Source: Clostridia bacterium (GTDB taxonomy: Bacteria > Bacillota > Clostridia > Oscillospirales > Oscillospiraceae). From it: a stretch of DNA of 64,000 bases. The notes under the pieces are model-generated. The model did not search any database, was not told where the DNA came from, and saw only the letters and a program-made list of their open reading frames with translations. This document shows, one piece after another, positions 54,874 to 63,834 of this stretch. The stretch is taken from positions 117,542 through 181,541 of the forward strand of contig SAAS01000006.1 in assembly GCA_009929315.1 (NCBI GenBank). Direction: 5' to 3'. The position numbers and the translations under genes were made by a program. Positions within the stretch are counted from its first letter, which is position 1. Each line of letters opens with the position of its first letter.

Positions 54874-55785
54874 TTATCTGACCAGATGTTCTTCCACGAA
54901 GGCGTCAAGACCGCTGAAATACTCCTGGGACTTTTCTATAAAAAATTTGCCCGCTTGGCTAATGTATTGGTTTGCTCGCCAAGTCAGGGCAACGTCACCG
55001 CCGGAGTTCCCTGTGCCGATGACAGAGTAACAATGCCTGAATGAAGGCTCCTGCAAAACGGCGGACATGGAAACTGCCGCAATGCCGAGTCCGCTTTCAA
55101 CATATCTAAACACAGAACCTGTGTCCCCCGTTTCAATGACAATCGGAGGCGAAAAACCCAGCTGCTCGAAATATGAGTCAAATGCTTCGCGGGCGCCATA
55201 ACCTTGAGCGGCGGTGATAAAGGTTTCGCCCGTTATTTCCTCAAGGTTAACCTCCGTGCGATTTTTCAGCCAGTGACCTTCTGGAAAAATGACGACACCA
55301 GGTTCAAAACGCAGCGGCACTGTTTTCATCTCGATGTTTTCTTTGATGGGAGGACTGCAGATGGCGAAGTCCACCTCTCCGTTGAGCAGCATTCCGATAA
55401 TGTCGCGTCTCGGTGCCGACAATTGCCGTATCTTCATTTCGGGCTTGCTCTCCATTAACAGCTTCAATAGACTGGGCATATATTGGCTGACGTTTGTGAC
55501 TACTGTAAGGCGCGTCTGCTGAGAAAGGCTGATGTTGCGAACTTCTTTTTTTGCATTCTCGATCTCGCTGAAAATATTTAACAGACGCTGATAAAATGCT
55601 TTTCCACAAGGGTTAAGCGCAATTCTGCGCCCAACATGATCGAAAAGATGTACGCCAAGCTCTTTTTCTAGCGCGGATATTGATTTACTCAAAAAAGGCT
55701 CCGAAACCATCAGGTCATTTGCGGCCTTTGTCATATGCTCAAGCTCGGCAGTTCGTTTGAAAAACAGCAGTTGCTTTATTTCCAT
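54874..55785 (-). CDS. LysR-family transcriptional regulator (module 3)
   Basis: A 303-residue LysR protein: helix-turn-helix in MEIKQLLFFKRTAELEHMTK and ANDLMVSEPFLSKSISALEK, then a full effector domain with SALEKELGVHLFDHVGRRIA. It diverges from CoA-transferase copy 3 with 184 bases between. Like the regulators at 5773 and 12364 it pairs with a CoA transferase, but it is the most diverged of the three and its codon use is richer in GC than its neighbours. The inverted repeat at 55832-55849 is the likely operator. Confidence 0.92.
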   Translation of the reverse strand: MEIKQLLFFKRTAELEHMTKAANDLMVSEPFLSKSISALEKELGVHLFDHVGRRIALNPCGKAFYQRLLNIFSEIENAKKEVRNISLSQQTRLTVVTNVSQYMPSLLKLLMESKPEMKIRQLSAPRRDIIGMLLNGEVDFAICSPPIKENIEMKTVPLRFEPGVVIFPEGHWLKNRTEVNLEEITGETFITAAQGYGAREAFDSYFEQLGFSPPIVIETGDTGSVFRYVESGLGIAAVSMSAVLQEPSFRHCYSVIGTGNSGGDVALTWRANQYISQAGKFFIEKSQEYFSGLDAFVEEHLVR

Positions 55786-55831
55786 AGTTCACGCTACAAG
55801 TCCTTTCTAATGTGTATCAATAGCATATTGG

Positions 55832-55849
55832 AATTGAATAGTATCAATT
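55832..55849. promoter_or_regulatory. Inverted repeat in the LysR3/CoA-transferase 3 control region
   Basis: AATTGA (55832-55837) and TCAATT (55844-55849) are complements with a 6-base ATAGTA centre, an arrangement fitting LysR T-N11-A type sites, 47 bases before the LysR start. Confidence 0.4.
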
Positions 55850-55969
55850 AACGTATTATACAGTATCATAAATGCGTGTTATTGTAAATATGTGAGAATT
55901 AATCTCTGTTATTAATCTGAAAATTGGCGAATATTATTAGCGGAAAAACATTTTTAGGAGGTAATAATT

Positions 55970-57289
55970 GTGGCAAATTGGCAGGACTATTACAAAGAGC
56001 ATCTCGTTACTATGGAAGAAGCGGCAAAACAAATTCACGATGGAGACAACATCTGGCTAGGCCAAACTACGGGGATTCCGTATAATTTTCTCAACAAGCT
56101 TCATGATCGTCAGAATGAGCTGAAAAATGTCGGAGTTTTTTACAACTTCAGCACAGATTTCTTTGATATGCTCTTCGATCCGACAAGCACAGAACACTTT
56201 AACCTTATGAGCATATTTTCCGGACCGCTTGACCGGGCATCGGCTCAGATGGGCATTGCAAAATACAACTCTAATTCTTATGAACACGCGTTAAGGGGAC
56301 CGTTGGAGGTTTACGGCGCAAATACACTTGTCATTGAAGTCTGTCCTCCGGATGAAAATGGTTACTGCAACACGAACGTTCTCGGTGCTCCCACAAACTG
56401 CGTTATGAATGAGTCTCCGCAAATCAAAAAAAGGATTGCTGTTACAAACAAGTATCAGTACCCAGCGCAGGGCGATTATAATACAATCAATATACCTGTT
56501 ACCCAATTTGACTTCATCGTTGAAGATGACCATGAAATATCTTTTATCCCAGTTTCCGATCCGACTGCCTTTGATAAAACCATTGCGGATTACATAATGC
56601 CTTATGTAAAAGACGGAGATACTGTCCAAATAGGCATGGGCGGTCTTGGGGAACAGATTACGAAAGAGCTGTACACCAAGAAAAATATTAAGATTTATAC
56701 TGAGATTACCGTTGACAGCATGGTTCCGCTTGTAGAGAGCGGTGTAGTTGTCGAGGTCATTACTGCGGGAGCTTACGGTTCTTTAAAGGTTTTTGATTTT
56801 ATGAGCACAAGCGATAAGGTCACGACAAAAAACATCAACTTCATGCTGGATCCAATGGTAATCGGCCAGCAGGATAATCTGGTTGCAATAAACTGCACCT
56901 TTATGGTAGATCTCTTGGGTCAAGCCTGCTCGGAAGCTCAGGGCCTTAAGCAGTATAGCGGTGTTGGCGGTTCCTTCTCCTATCTTTATGGAGCAACAAG
57001 GTCCAAAGGTGGACGCAGCTTCCTGTGCCTTCGTTCAACATATAAGGACACAAACGGCGTTATCCAGACAAACATTGTCCCATGGTTGCCGGAAGGCTCC
57101 ATTGTTACGACTCCGAAGTATATTCATATGTATATAGTAACGGAATTCGGCGTTGCCAACATATTCTTAAAATCTAACATAGATCGTATCAAGGCTATGT
57201 TGAAAATTGCAAATCCTGATTTCCAGCCAAAGATAAAAGAACAGATTATTTCAAGCGGAATGATAAAAGAAGAAGATTTTATCGACTGA
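55970..57289 (+). CDS. Acyl-CoA:carboxylate CoA-transferase, copy 3
   Basis: A 439-residue paralogue of the proteins at 8914 and 13516, starting at a GTG after AGGAGG. Catalytic E245 lies in YTEITVDSMVPLVE; the glycine loop GMGGLGEQ and the GGRSFLCLRSTY, WLPEGSIVTTPKY and KIANPDF blocks are present (HPDF has become NPDF). It is a single-gene unit with its own divergent LysR and a terminator. By family it moves CoA between carboxylic acids; the substrate is unknown and may differ from the other two copies. Confidence 0.9.
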   Translation: MANWQDYYKEHLVTMEEAAKQIHDGDNIWLGQTTGIPYNFLNKLHDRQNELKNVGVFYNFSTDFFDMLFDPTSTEHFNLMSIFSGPLDRASAQMGIAKYNSNSYEHALRGPLEVYGANTLVIEVCPPDENGYCNTNVLGAPTNCVMNESPQIKKRIAVTNKYQYPAQGDYNTINIPVTQFDFIVEDDHEISFIPVSDPTAFDKTIADYIMPYVKDGDTVQIGMGGLGEQITKELYTKKNIKIYTEITVDSMVPLVESGVVVEVITAGAYGSLKVFDFMSTSDKVTTKNINFMLDPMVIGQQDNLVAINCTFMVDLLGQACSEAQGLKQYSGVGGSFSYLYGATRSKGGRSFLCLRSTYKDTNGVIQTNIVPWLPEGSIVTTPKYIHMYIVTEFGVANIFLKSNIDRIKAMLKIANPDFQPKIKEQIISSGMIKEEDFID

Positions 57290-57356
57290 GTATCGGTTGC
57301 CTCTATTTATACAGCACATCTGCCATAAGCTTGCATTCTTCAACATGCGTAATGTA

Positions 57357-57403
57357 AATATATAAATGGAGGTTCCATTAAGATGGAATCTCCATTTATA
57401 TAT
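57357..57403 (+). terminator. Terminator after CoA-transferase copy 3
   Basis: ATATATAAATGGAG...TTCCAT pairs with ATGGAA...CTCCATTTATATAT with one mismatch and a TAAG loop: a stem of about 20 bases, 68 bases past the stop. Confidence 0.75.
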
Positions 57404-58242
57404 TTACGATCTAGCTTTTTCGGGGAACGTACTTGGTTTGTTAAGAAATTTTAACGTTTTTACTGCGATTGAAGTTCTTTTGCTTGAAATGGTGTGCAAC
57501 TATTGTTTTTTTCAAGAAAAAAGTATCATATTTCAACTTTTTATGTTAATTTGAAAATATATAGATAAACATAATTGCATCATTTAATATAGAACAAAGG
57601 ATTCTTGTTATTTGAGTATATAGATTATATATAGAAATAATAGATTGTTCTAATGCGTTTATTTTGTGGAAGATAGAAAAGCGATTTCATTCTAACACAT
57701 ACGTCCAGCAAGAATTTTGAGGCTTGCATATTTAGATTTATTGGGAAGCTTTGCCATAAAATATATGGAACCATGAACGTAAAAATTTAATTTGGAAAAT
57801 TATCTGCTTATACACATTATACGCGATAATTAAAGCATTTCAAATATCGCAAATGCATCGATTATTTTGGACACCTGCTACACTTTACGGACCCTTTTTT
57901 GTCTGTCGGGATATATCATTTATCAATGAAGCTTTTTGAAAAAAGGATATATCTTTTCTATTAATTCAATCACACACTTGTTTTCTATGTTCGTCAACGT
58001 ACTAGACGCACGGAAACATATATATAGTTTTTAAATAGCCCTATTAGGGGGATGCGTTGTTAAATATTATTTAATAGTGATTCAGCACGGAAAAACCTAT
58101 GTAACATTCTAAGCACAATACAGCATTCCTCATCCGGAGACCATTGCGTTAGTTTAAAAAAAGATGTTTAGGTTACTACAATGAAGCCAATACTGAGCAT
58201 CAATTATTGTGTTAAGTATCATAAAATTGTACGAGGTCACAT
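57404..58242. other. AT-rich gap without a recognised gene
   Basis: About 840 bases. No credible frame is seen. GCCCTATTAGGGGG near 58037 is a small hairpin. The last bases give a GAGGT ribosome site for the binding-protein gene. Confidence 0.3.
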
Positions 58243-59376
58243 ATGAGAAAAATAATCTTTTCTGTAATAGGTTTATTGCTGCTATGTGGAACAATTTATG
58301 CAACAACTCTTGACAATAATGAGCCAATCAAGGTTGGGTTTGTTGGCTGTCTGACTGGCACCAATTCCGAGTTAGGCGTCAATGGGATGTATGGAGCCAT
58401 GCTTGCTGTCGCTGAAATTAACGAAAAGGGCGGCGTTCGAAATCAACCCATTGAGCTTATCATAAAAGACGACCAAGGCAATCCACAGATTGGGCTTCAA
58501 GAAGATGAAGCACTTATCAACGAAGAATGCGTTGCGATAATCGGACATATGACAAGCGATATGGCCGAAAAATCCATACCTTTTATCAACCAACAAAAAA
58601 TCCTTATGATAAGTCCAACAATCGCCTTAGATACGCTTAGCAACCAAGATGACTATTTTTTTCGATTGATACCTTCCACGTCAGAGCAGGCAAAGCTCTT
58701 TTCGTCGGAAATAATAAAATTAGGACTTAATGACGTGCTCGTCATTTGTCCCATTCAAAATGAAATTTTCGCAAAATCCATTTATAACTATCTTTCGTCA
58801 ACATTGACTAAAGAAAAAATTAGCACAAAAATGCTCGAACCCATCGATTTTACAAAGCAATCAGAAGTTGATGCTTTGGTGAGCGCAATCATTGGCTCCG
58901 ACGCAGAAGCATTGATTATTATTGCATCCGCGGATGCAGTTGTTCAAATTTCGCAACTCCTTAACGCACAAGAAAAACAAATTTTTGTGTTTTTACCTGC
59001 ATGGTCTATGACAAATGACTTGATAAAACGGGGAGGTTCATCTGTCAATCAGTTCTACGGTATTAGTTATATCGACTATCAGAATACGACTCGAGCCTAC
59101 GAGGATTTCAAAAACAAATATATACAATCTTATGGGGAGGAACCTACTTTTGCTGCGGTCATGAGTTATGAATCTGTCATGTTGCTATATCAGGCAATGA
59201 TAGAAAGCGATGATTTAACAAGCGATCATCTTAAACAAGCTATATTGGAGCAAGAAGTATATTCGGGACTACAGGGAGAAATACATATCAATAAGTTCGG
59301 CGATACTGTGCGTGAAGAATATATCTACCAGATTATAGATGGCAATTTTGTTAAGGTGAATGATGATGAAAGATAA
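58243..59376 (+). CDS. Branched-chain amino-acid-type periplasmic binding protein
   Basis: A 377-residue exported protein: signal peptide (about 1-20, VIGLLLLCGTIYA) and a type I periplasmic-binding fold (Peripla_BP_6) with PIKVGFVGCLTGTNSELGVN, ELIIKDDQGNP, IIGHMTSDMAE and FAAVMSYESVMLLYQA. No lipobox Cys is evident at the cleavage site. No ABC permease genes follow; instead its end overlaps the start of a GGDEF-EAL membrane protein by 17 bases. It is therefore more likely a ligand-sensing partner of that enzyme than a transport component. Confidence 0.88.
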   Translation: MRKIIFSVIGLLLLCGTIYATTLDNNEPIKVGFVGCLTGTNSELGVNGMYGAMLAVAEINEKGGVRNQPIELIIKDDQGNPQIGLQEDEALINEECVAIIGHMTSDMAEKSIPFINQQKILMISPTIALDTLSNQDDYFFRLIPSTSEQAKLFSSEIIKLGLNDVLVICPIQNEIFAKSIYNYLSSTLTKEKISTKMLEPIDFTKQSEVDALVSAIIGSDAEALIIIASADAVVQISQLLNAQEKQIFVFLPAWSMTNDLIKRGGSSVNQFYGISYIDYQNTTRAYEDFKNKYIQSYGEEPTFAAVMSYESVMLLYQAMIESDDLTSDHLKQAILEQEVYSGLQGEIHINKFGDTVREEYIYQIIDGNFVKVNDDER

Positions 59377-61708
59377 ATCAAAAAGGACGATATTAAAATC
59401 TTTGTATATCACAAATTTTATGACTATTTTAATATCCACCATCGTGGTAGCTACTTTAATTTACTTCTCTCTTCACAATCTCTTTATGGATGACATATCT
59501 GAGAAAGATAAAATAATCATGGAGAGTGTTAGTAGAAATATAGAATATTTTCTGACAGACGCTGTTGATGTACTGGAATATATTGATTTGATAGCCACCA
59601 ACGGGGAGACCCAAAACATTTCAGCGGAGATGGAGAAACAGAACTCCATTGACCAATATTTTGAAAACATTGAAATCCTAGACCTTAATGGTACGGTCAT
59701 ACAAACACTGCCGGGCAATGCAAAGGAATTGGGGCATACAAGGAATGGTGAAGAGTATTTTTTGCAGTTGAAAAACAAGGAAATATTTTGGTCAAAGCCA
59801 TTTATTTCTTCTAAAAGTGGAAATACCACTGTTGTAATTTCAGTTTTGAAAGGTCAAAGAATCATCGTTGGCTTTTTGAATCTCAGTTACTTAAACGAGT
59901 TCACATCTAAATCTGCAACTGAACTGGGTAGCAATTTCCTCGTATCCATTATTGATAGTTATGGAATCTATATTTCTAACAACGATATGATGCTGGTTGA
60001 GCAAAGGCGTCCTATAGACAATTTCGATCAAATCAAATCGCTTGTATCATACGGCGGACATAATATTATACAGCGAGACGATAAAGAGTATTTGCTATTA
60101 GCAAAATCAATTTCACAAACAAACTGGTATATTGTGGTTTACGACGATTATTTAACGACATTTAAAAGTTACCATTCCATGATATATATGTTTATTGCTT
60201 TAATTATATTTTCTTTGCTAGCCTATTTAGCAATTTCGTATTTAAGAACTTCAAAAATCAGTAAGAACATTCGCGATTTTACTTATCAAACCCAGAAAAT
60301 TTCAGAAGGTAATTATGCGATTATGCTTCCCAAGCAAAAATATGCAGAGTTCCAGAAGCTTGCATCATATTTCGATGTAATGATAAATGCATTAAGACAA
60401 CGAGACCGTGAACTACTAAACATAGCATATCACGACAGTCTCACCGGTTTGCTCAACAGAGCCTATCTGTATAATGGGAATTGGACTGAAGAAATTAGTC
60501 TCAAAAAAATCGGCGGTCTCATATATTTTGATCTGGACAATTTCAAAGACATAAATGATAATTATGGGCATTTATTTGGAGATAAATTGCTAGTATATGT
60601 TGCTGATTTAATATCTGAAAAGCAATTTCTTTCAGGTATTACTGCAAGAATAGGCGGGGATGAATTTGTCATCATACTAAGTAGTGAAATCAGCCATGAT
60701 GATTCGGAGGATTTGACAAGAACAATTCTTGATGTCATCCAAAAGCCTGTTGAACTTGATGGCAAACTGGTTCATATTACGGCGAGTGCGGGTATTGCAT
60801 ATTCCAACATAGAAGAAGACGTTGATATTAGTACTTTGTTGAAATATGCAGATATTGCGCTATATGAAGCAAAAAAAATGGGGAAAAACATTTTCAAAAT
60901 CTTCTCAGAAAATATCAACAACAAAGTTACAAGACGGTTGATGATTGAGACACAGCTTCGGTATGCGCTGCGAAAAAATGAAATGCACTTAGTTTTTCAA
61001 CCGCAATATACCACAAGTACCAATTCTATACGGGGATTTGAAGCATTGCTTCGATGGGAAAACGACACCATCGGAACAATAAGCCCTGTTGAATTTATAC
61101 CGATAGCAGAAGAAACAGGAATGATCGTAGAAATTAGTCGCTGGGTAATTAAAAATGCCTGTGAAACTATACGACAAATTAATGAAACCTATCAAACCCG
61201 TTTCAATGTGTCAATCAATGTGTCACCATGCGAAATTAGACAAACCGAGTTCAAGGAACAGCTATTTGAGATCGTTTCAGGGTCCGGGCTTGAATATCAA
61301 CTTGTGGAAATTGAAATCACAGAGAACGTCCTTCTAGACAACACTGCAGAGGTGATTGCAACATTAGAAGCAATACGGGAGAAGAAAATAAAAATATCTC
61401 TGGACGACTTTGGCACGGGGTATTCTTCGCTATCATACTTACATAAACTACCAATAACTACACTTAAAATCGATAGATCTTTCGTTGAAAATATGCTGAC
61501 TGATAGGGTTGGGAAGAGAATGGTTGACTCAATTATTATTATGGGGCATTACCTAGATCTTGAAATTATTGCAGAAGGTGTAGAAAATCGCTTGCAGGTT
61601 GAGGTCTTGTCAAATCTCTCATGTGATTGTATTCAAGGATATTATTATTGCAAACCTTTAGCTCAAGATGCACTAATGGATTATTTGATATCAAATCATT
61701 ATTTGTAG
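59360..61708 (+). CDS. Membrane sensor GGDEF-EAL protein
   Basis: A 782-residue protein beginning MMMKDKSK; an ATG six bases further in has better spacing from AAGGTG. Two helices (about 13-35 and 270-292) bracket a Cache-like outer domain. HAMP-like linker (about 295-345), GGDEF (IGGDEF to 436, no I-site) and EAL follow: E561 in FEALLRW, EITENVL, D682-D683 in LDDFGTGYSSL, LKIDRSFV and IAEGVEN are all kept. Both synthesis and hydrolysis of cyclic-di-GMP look possible. It is the only EAL protein here; all other breakdown domains in the window are HD-GYP. The overlap with the binding-protein gene means the two are made together. Confidence 0.92.
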   Translation: MMMKDKSKRTILKSLYITNFMTILISTIVVATLIYFSLHNLFMDDISEKDKIIMESVSRNIEYFLTDAVDVLEYIDLIATNGETQNISAEMEKQNSIDQYFENIEILDLNGTVIQTLPGNAKELGHTRNGEEYFLQLKNKEIFWSKPFISSKSGNTTVVISVLKGQRIIVGFLNLSYLNEFTSKSATELGSNFLVSIIDSYGIYISNNDMMLVEQRRPIDNFDQIKSLVSYGGHNIIQRDDKEYLLLAKSISQTNWYIVVYDDYLTTFKSYHSMIYMFIALIIFSLLAYLAISYLRTSKISKNIRDFTYQTQKISEGNYAIMLPKQKYAEFQKLASYFDVMINALRQRDRELLNIAYHDSLTGLLNRAYLYNGNWTEEISLKKIGGLIYFDLDNFKDINDNYGHLFGDKLLVYVADLISEKQFLSGITARIGGDEFVIILSSEISHDDSEDLTRTILDVIQKPVELDGKLVHITASAGIAYSNIEEDVDISTLLKYADIALYEAKKMGKNIFKIFSENINNKVTRRLMIETQLRYALRKNEMHLVFQPQYTTSTNSIRGFEALLRWENDTIGTISPVEFIPIAEETGMIVEISRWVIKNACETIRQINETYQTRFNVSINVSPCEIRQTEFKEQLFEIVSGSGLEYQLVEIEITENVLLDNTAEVIATLEAIREKKIKISLDDFGTGYSSLSYLHKLPITTLKIDRSFVENMLTDRVGKRMVDSIIIMGHYLDLEIIAEGVENRLQVEVLSNLSCDCIQGYYYCKPLAQDALMDYLISNHYL

Positions 61709-61868
61709 TATCTATCAAGCAGGATGCGGGAAATAATTGCCTCCTATGATATCTGGTATTTCGTATAAATAACACCTAGCAAACCATGGTTCTTCTCTTC
61801 CCAATAATATTATTTTTAGAATAGGAAGCCCGACGGTGCAGCAAAGAGACTGTGATTGAAAGATTTTT
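61709..61868. other. Gap without a recognised gene
   Basis: No supported gene; it runs into HD-GYP debris. Confidence 0.25.
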
Positions 61869-62057
61869 GCTGACACTGGCGCTTTCCTTGCGATGATCAA
61901 AATAAGAGGTTGGTGAAAAGCGTTAAGCAAGGCGAACACTACAAAGGACCTGGCAAGCTGTTCCAGAAAGCAATTTGACCCTCAAATTGCGGATGTGTTT
62001 ATTAATCAAGTAATATATGAAAATAGCAGTTTTGTAGGAATCATTCGATCTCTGTAA
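61869..62057 (+). pseudogene. HD-GYP domain C-terminal relic
   Basis: One frame reads ADTGAFLAMIKIRGW, a stop, KALSKANTTKDLASCSRKQF then DPQIADVFINQVIYEN and a final stop. It lines up with the end of the 34799 protein (ADAYDAMTSIRSYRKALS...CSGTQFDPEIVDLFIKQVLSDN). The HD and GYP motifs and everything before are absent. Confidence 0.75.
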
Positions 62058-62191
62058 CAGAACTAATGAAACAACTTGTTAATAATATCAACACTTTTTA
62101 CTAAGCATTTTATGTGATGTTTAACGTTTTCCTACATCCATGGCTGTGACTTTTTTAGAAGCGTTAAATCTTTATAAGGGAGGTAATAATT

Positions 62192-63061
62192 ATGATGAAT
62201 TTGGAACAGTATCAACTGATCCTTGAGTCTTCTCCAAATATGGTATGGAGAGCTAATCTTAGTACCGAATGTGACTACTTTAACAAAACATGGCTCAATT
62301 TCACTGGGCGCACTATGGAAGAGGAAAATGGATTTGGATGGGCTGTAGGCGTCCATCCAGACGATTATGACAGATGCGTTAAAATTTATCTTGATAATTT
62401 TAAACTGCAGCATCCCTTTGAAATGGATTATCGCCTCAAAAGGCACGATGGTCAATTCAGATGGATCAATGATCGTGGAGTCCCTATTTACGATAAGAAT
62501 AAAAATTTCATTGGATTCATAGGGAGCTGTATGGATGTTACAGAAAAAGTTGAAGGTCAACTACTCAAGGAAATGGCACAAAATGATTCCTTGTGTCAAA
62601 CCTATAATCGACAGTATTCTCACCAATTACTTGAAGTCGTTTTTAATAAAGCACGAGAAGCCGGATTACCTTTTTGTGTATTGATGATGGATATTGATGG
62701 GTTTAAAGTCATCAACGACAAATATGGACATAGTGCCGGGGATATTGTAATAGCAAAAGTTGCTGCTGCTGCAAAAAGTGAGATACGCGGGATTGATATA
62801 CTAGGGCGCTATGGCGGAGATGAATTTTTAATTGGTTTGGTTCATACAAATTTTGAAGCAGCACTAACTCTTGCTGAAAACATTAGGATTGCTATCGAAA
62901 GAGCCGAGATATTTGTTTCTAATTCAACGCTTGTTAAGGTTTCTGTAAGTATCGGAGTAAGATGTCTACAAGACGAATTGACGCTTGATGAGCTCATCAA
63001 TAATGCTGATAAAAAGTTATTTGAGGCAAAATTTGAGGGTAAAAACATTGTCAAGGGATAA
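62192..63061 (+). CDS. PAS-GGDEF diguanylate cyclase
   Basis: A 289-residue soluble protein; GGGAGGT precedes ATGATG. A PAS_3-type domain (about 5-125, ESSPNMVWRANLSTECDYFN, WINDRGVPIYDKNKNFIG) and a GGDEF domain (about 130-289, QNDSLCQTYNRQYSHQLL, YGGDEF to 212, I-site RGID). All catalytic residues are present. It stands alone downstream of the GGDEF-EAL gene and HD-GYP debris. Confidence 0.9.
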   Translation: MMNLEQYQLILESSPNMVWRANLSTECDYFNKTWLNFTGRTMEEENGFGWAVGVHPDDYDRCVKIYLDNFKLQHPFEMDYRLKRHDGQFRWINDRGVPIYDKNKNFIGFIGSCMDVTEKVEGQLLKEMAQNDSLCQTYNRQYSHQLLEVVFNKAREAGLPFCVLMMDIDGFKVINDKYGHSAGDIVIAKVAAAAKSEIRGIDILGRYGGDEFLIGLVHTNFEAALTLAENIRIAIERAEIFVSNSTLVKVSVSIGVRCLQDELTLDELINNADKKLFEAKFEGKNIVKG

Positions 63062-63329
63062 GACCTAAAAGATGAGTTTTAAAAATTATTCCAAAGAAGT
63101 GACTAACTATAAGAAGTCAACCCGTTAATGCCAAAAAGTTTACGCTGGTAAAAAAGGCATACCAAAACAATCCCTCTTGCTAGGACTTAAAAATCAAATC
63201 TCAAGGTTTTGCTGTTCCGCACTTACTCGTGGCATAGCCGAATGTATAATGCTTCATAATTTTTCCTGTCTTATAAACGTATGGGAAGTGAAACTTAGTT
63301 TTTGATACGAGTTTTGCAACGAAAACGCC
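63062..63329. other. Gap without a recognised gene
   Basis: Minus-strand text at about 63220-63290 has a short coding look (KHYTFGYATSKCGTAKP), but no start or family can be given. Confidence 0.25.
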
Positions 63330-63361
63330 CCTGAAACAGCTCATTTTAGTGCCGTTTCAGG
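63330..63361 (+). terminator. Terminator-like hairpin
   Basis: CCTGAAAC (63330-63337) and GTTTCAGG (63354-63361) with a 16-base loop that can pair further; TATTTTTG follows about eight bases on. Confidence 0.55.
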
Positions 63362-63519
63362 AGCTAGTATTTTTGTTCCATTAATGAAGGTTTTTGAAGT
63401 GTTTCTCGTCAATTCAGTGCACTTTTCAAAATTCTCGTTATTTCTTTTTTGAGTTAAAATCTTACTCTAATAATACGCTATTCATAGTGGTAGGTCATAA
63501 ACAAACGCCATAGGTCGGT

Positions 63520-63744
63520 ATGGGCAATTACATAAGGACTTATCCATACAACATTTGTATTCTTCTCAACGCCGGAATACTCGGCTTCAGTATGTATCAG
63601 AATGGGCAGCAGTTTTTCAGTGGTGACGGAATAGTTACCAAGGGCGTAGACAACACGATTAGCAAAATAGGAAGAATGGCGAGCCGAGGAATGCGCGAAA
63701 CGGATAGAGAAATCTTGAATATCATGGTAGAAAGAAACTGCTAG
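63520..63744 (+). pseudogene. C-terminal relic of a UPF0597 (L-cysteine desulfidase-like) gene
   Basis: About 60 codons read ILGFSMYQNGQQFFSGDGIV, then GVDNTISKIGRMASRGMRET and DREILNIMV before the stop. This is the conserved end of the UPF0597 family (serine dehydratase-like, CyuA). About 350 residues of the usual protein are missing, including the cysteine cluster. The first 15 codons do not match the family, so the ATG at 63520 is probably not an original start. A good terminator follows at 63796. Confidence 0.65.
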
Positions 63745-63795
63745 AAACTAACTATACTATCCGCGGTGAAATTTTGATATTCAATTTGAGAATGG

Positions 63796-63834
63796 AGTAA
63801 GGCTCGATGCTGCAACCCGGCATCGAGCCTTACT
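63796..63834 (+). terminator. Terminator after the UPF0597 relic
   Basis: AGTAAGGCTCGATGC (63796-63810) and GCATCGAGCCTTACT (63820-63834) form a perfect 15-base stem with a 9-base loop; no long T run. Confidence 0.75.

Noticed and set aside
57404..58242. Possible riboswitch in the long leader before the binding-protein gene
   Set aside because: Small hairpins are present, but none of the conserved words of known c-di-GMP, cobalamin, lysine or glycine riboswitches was found.
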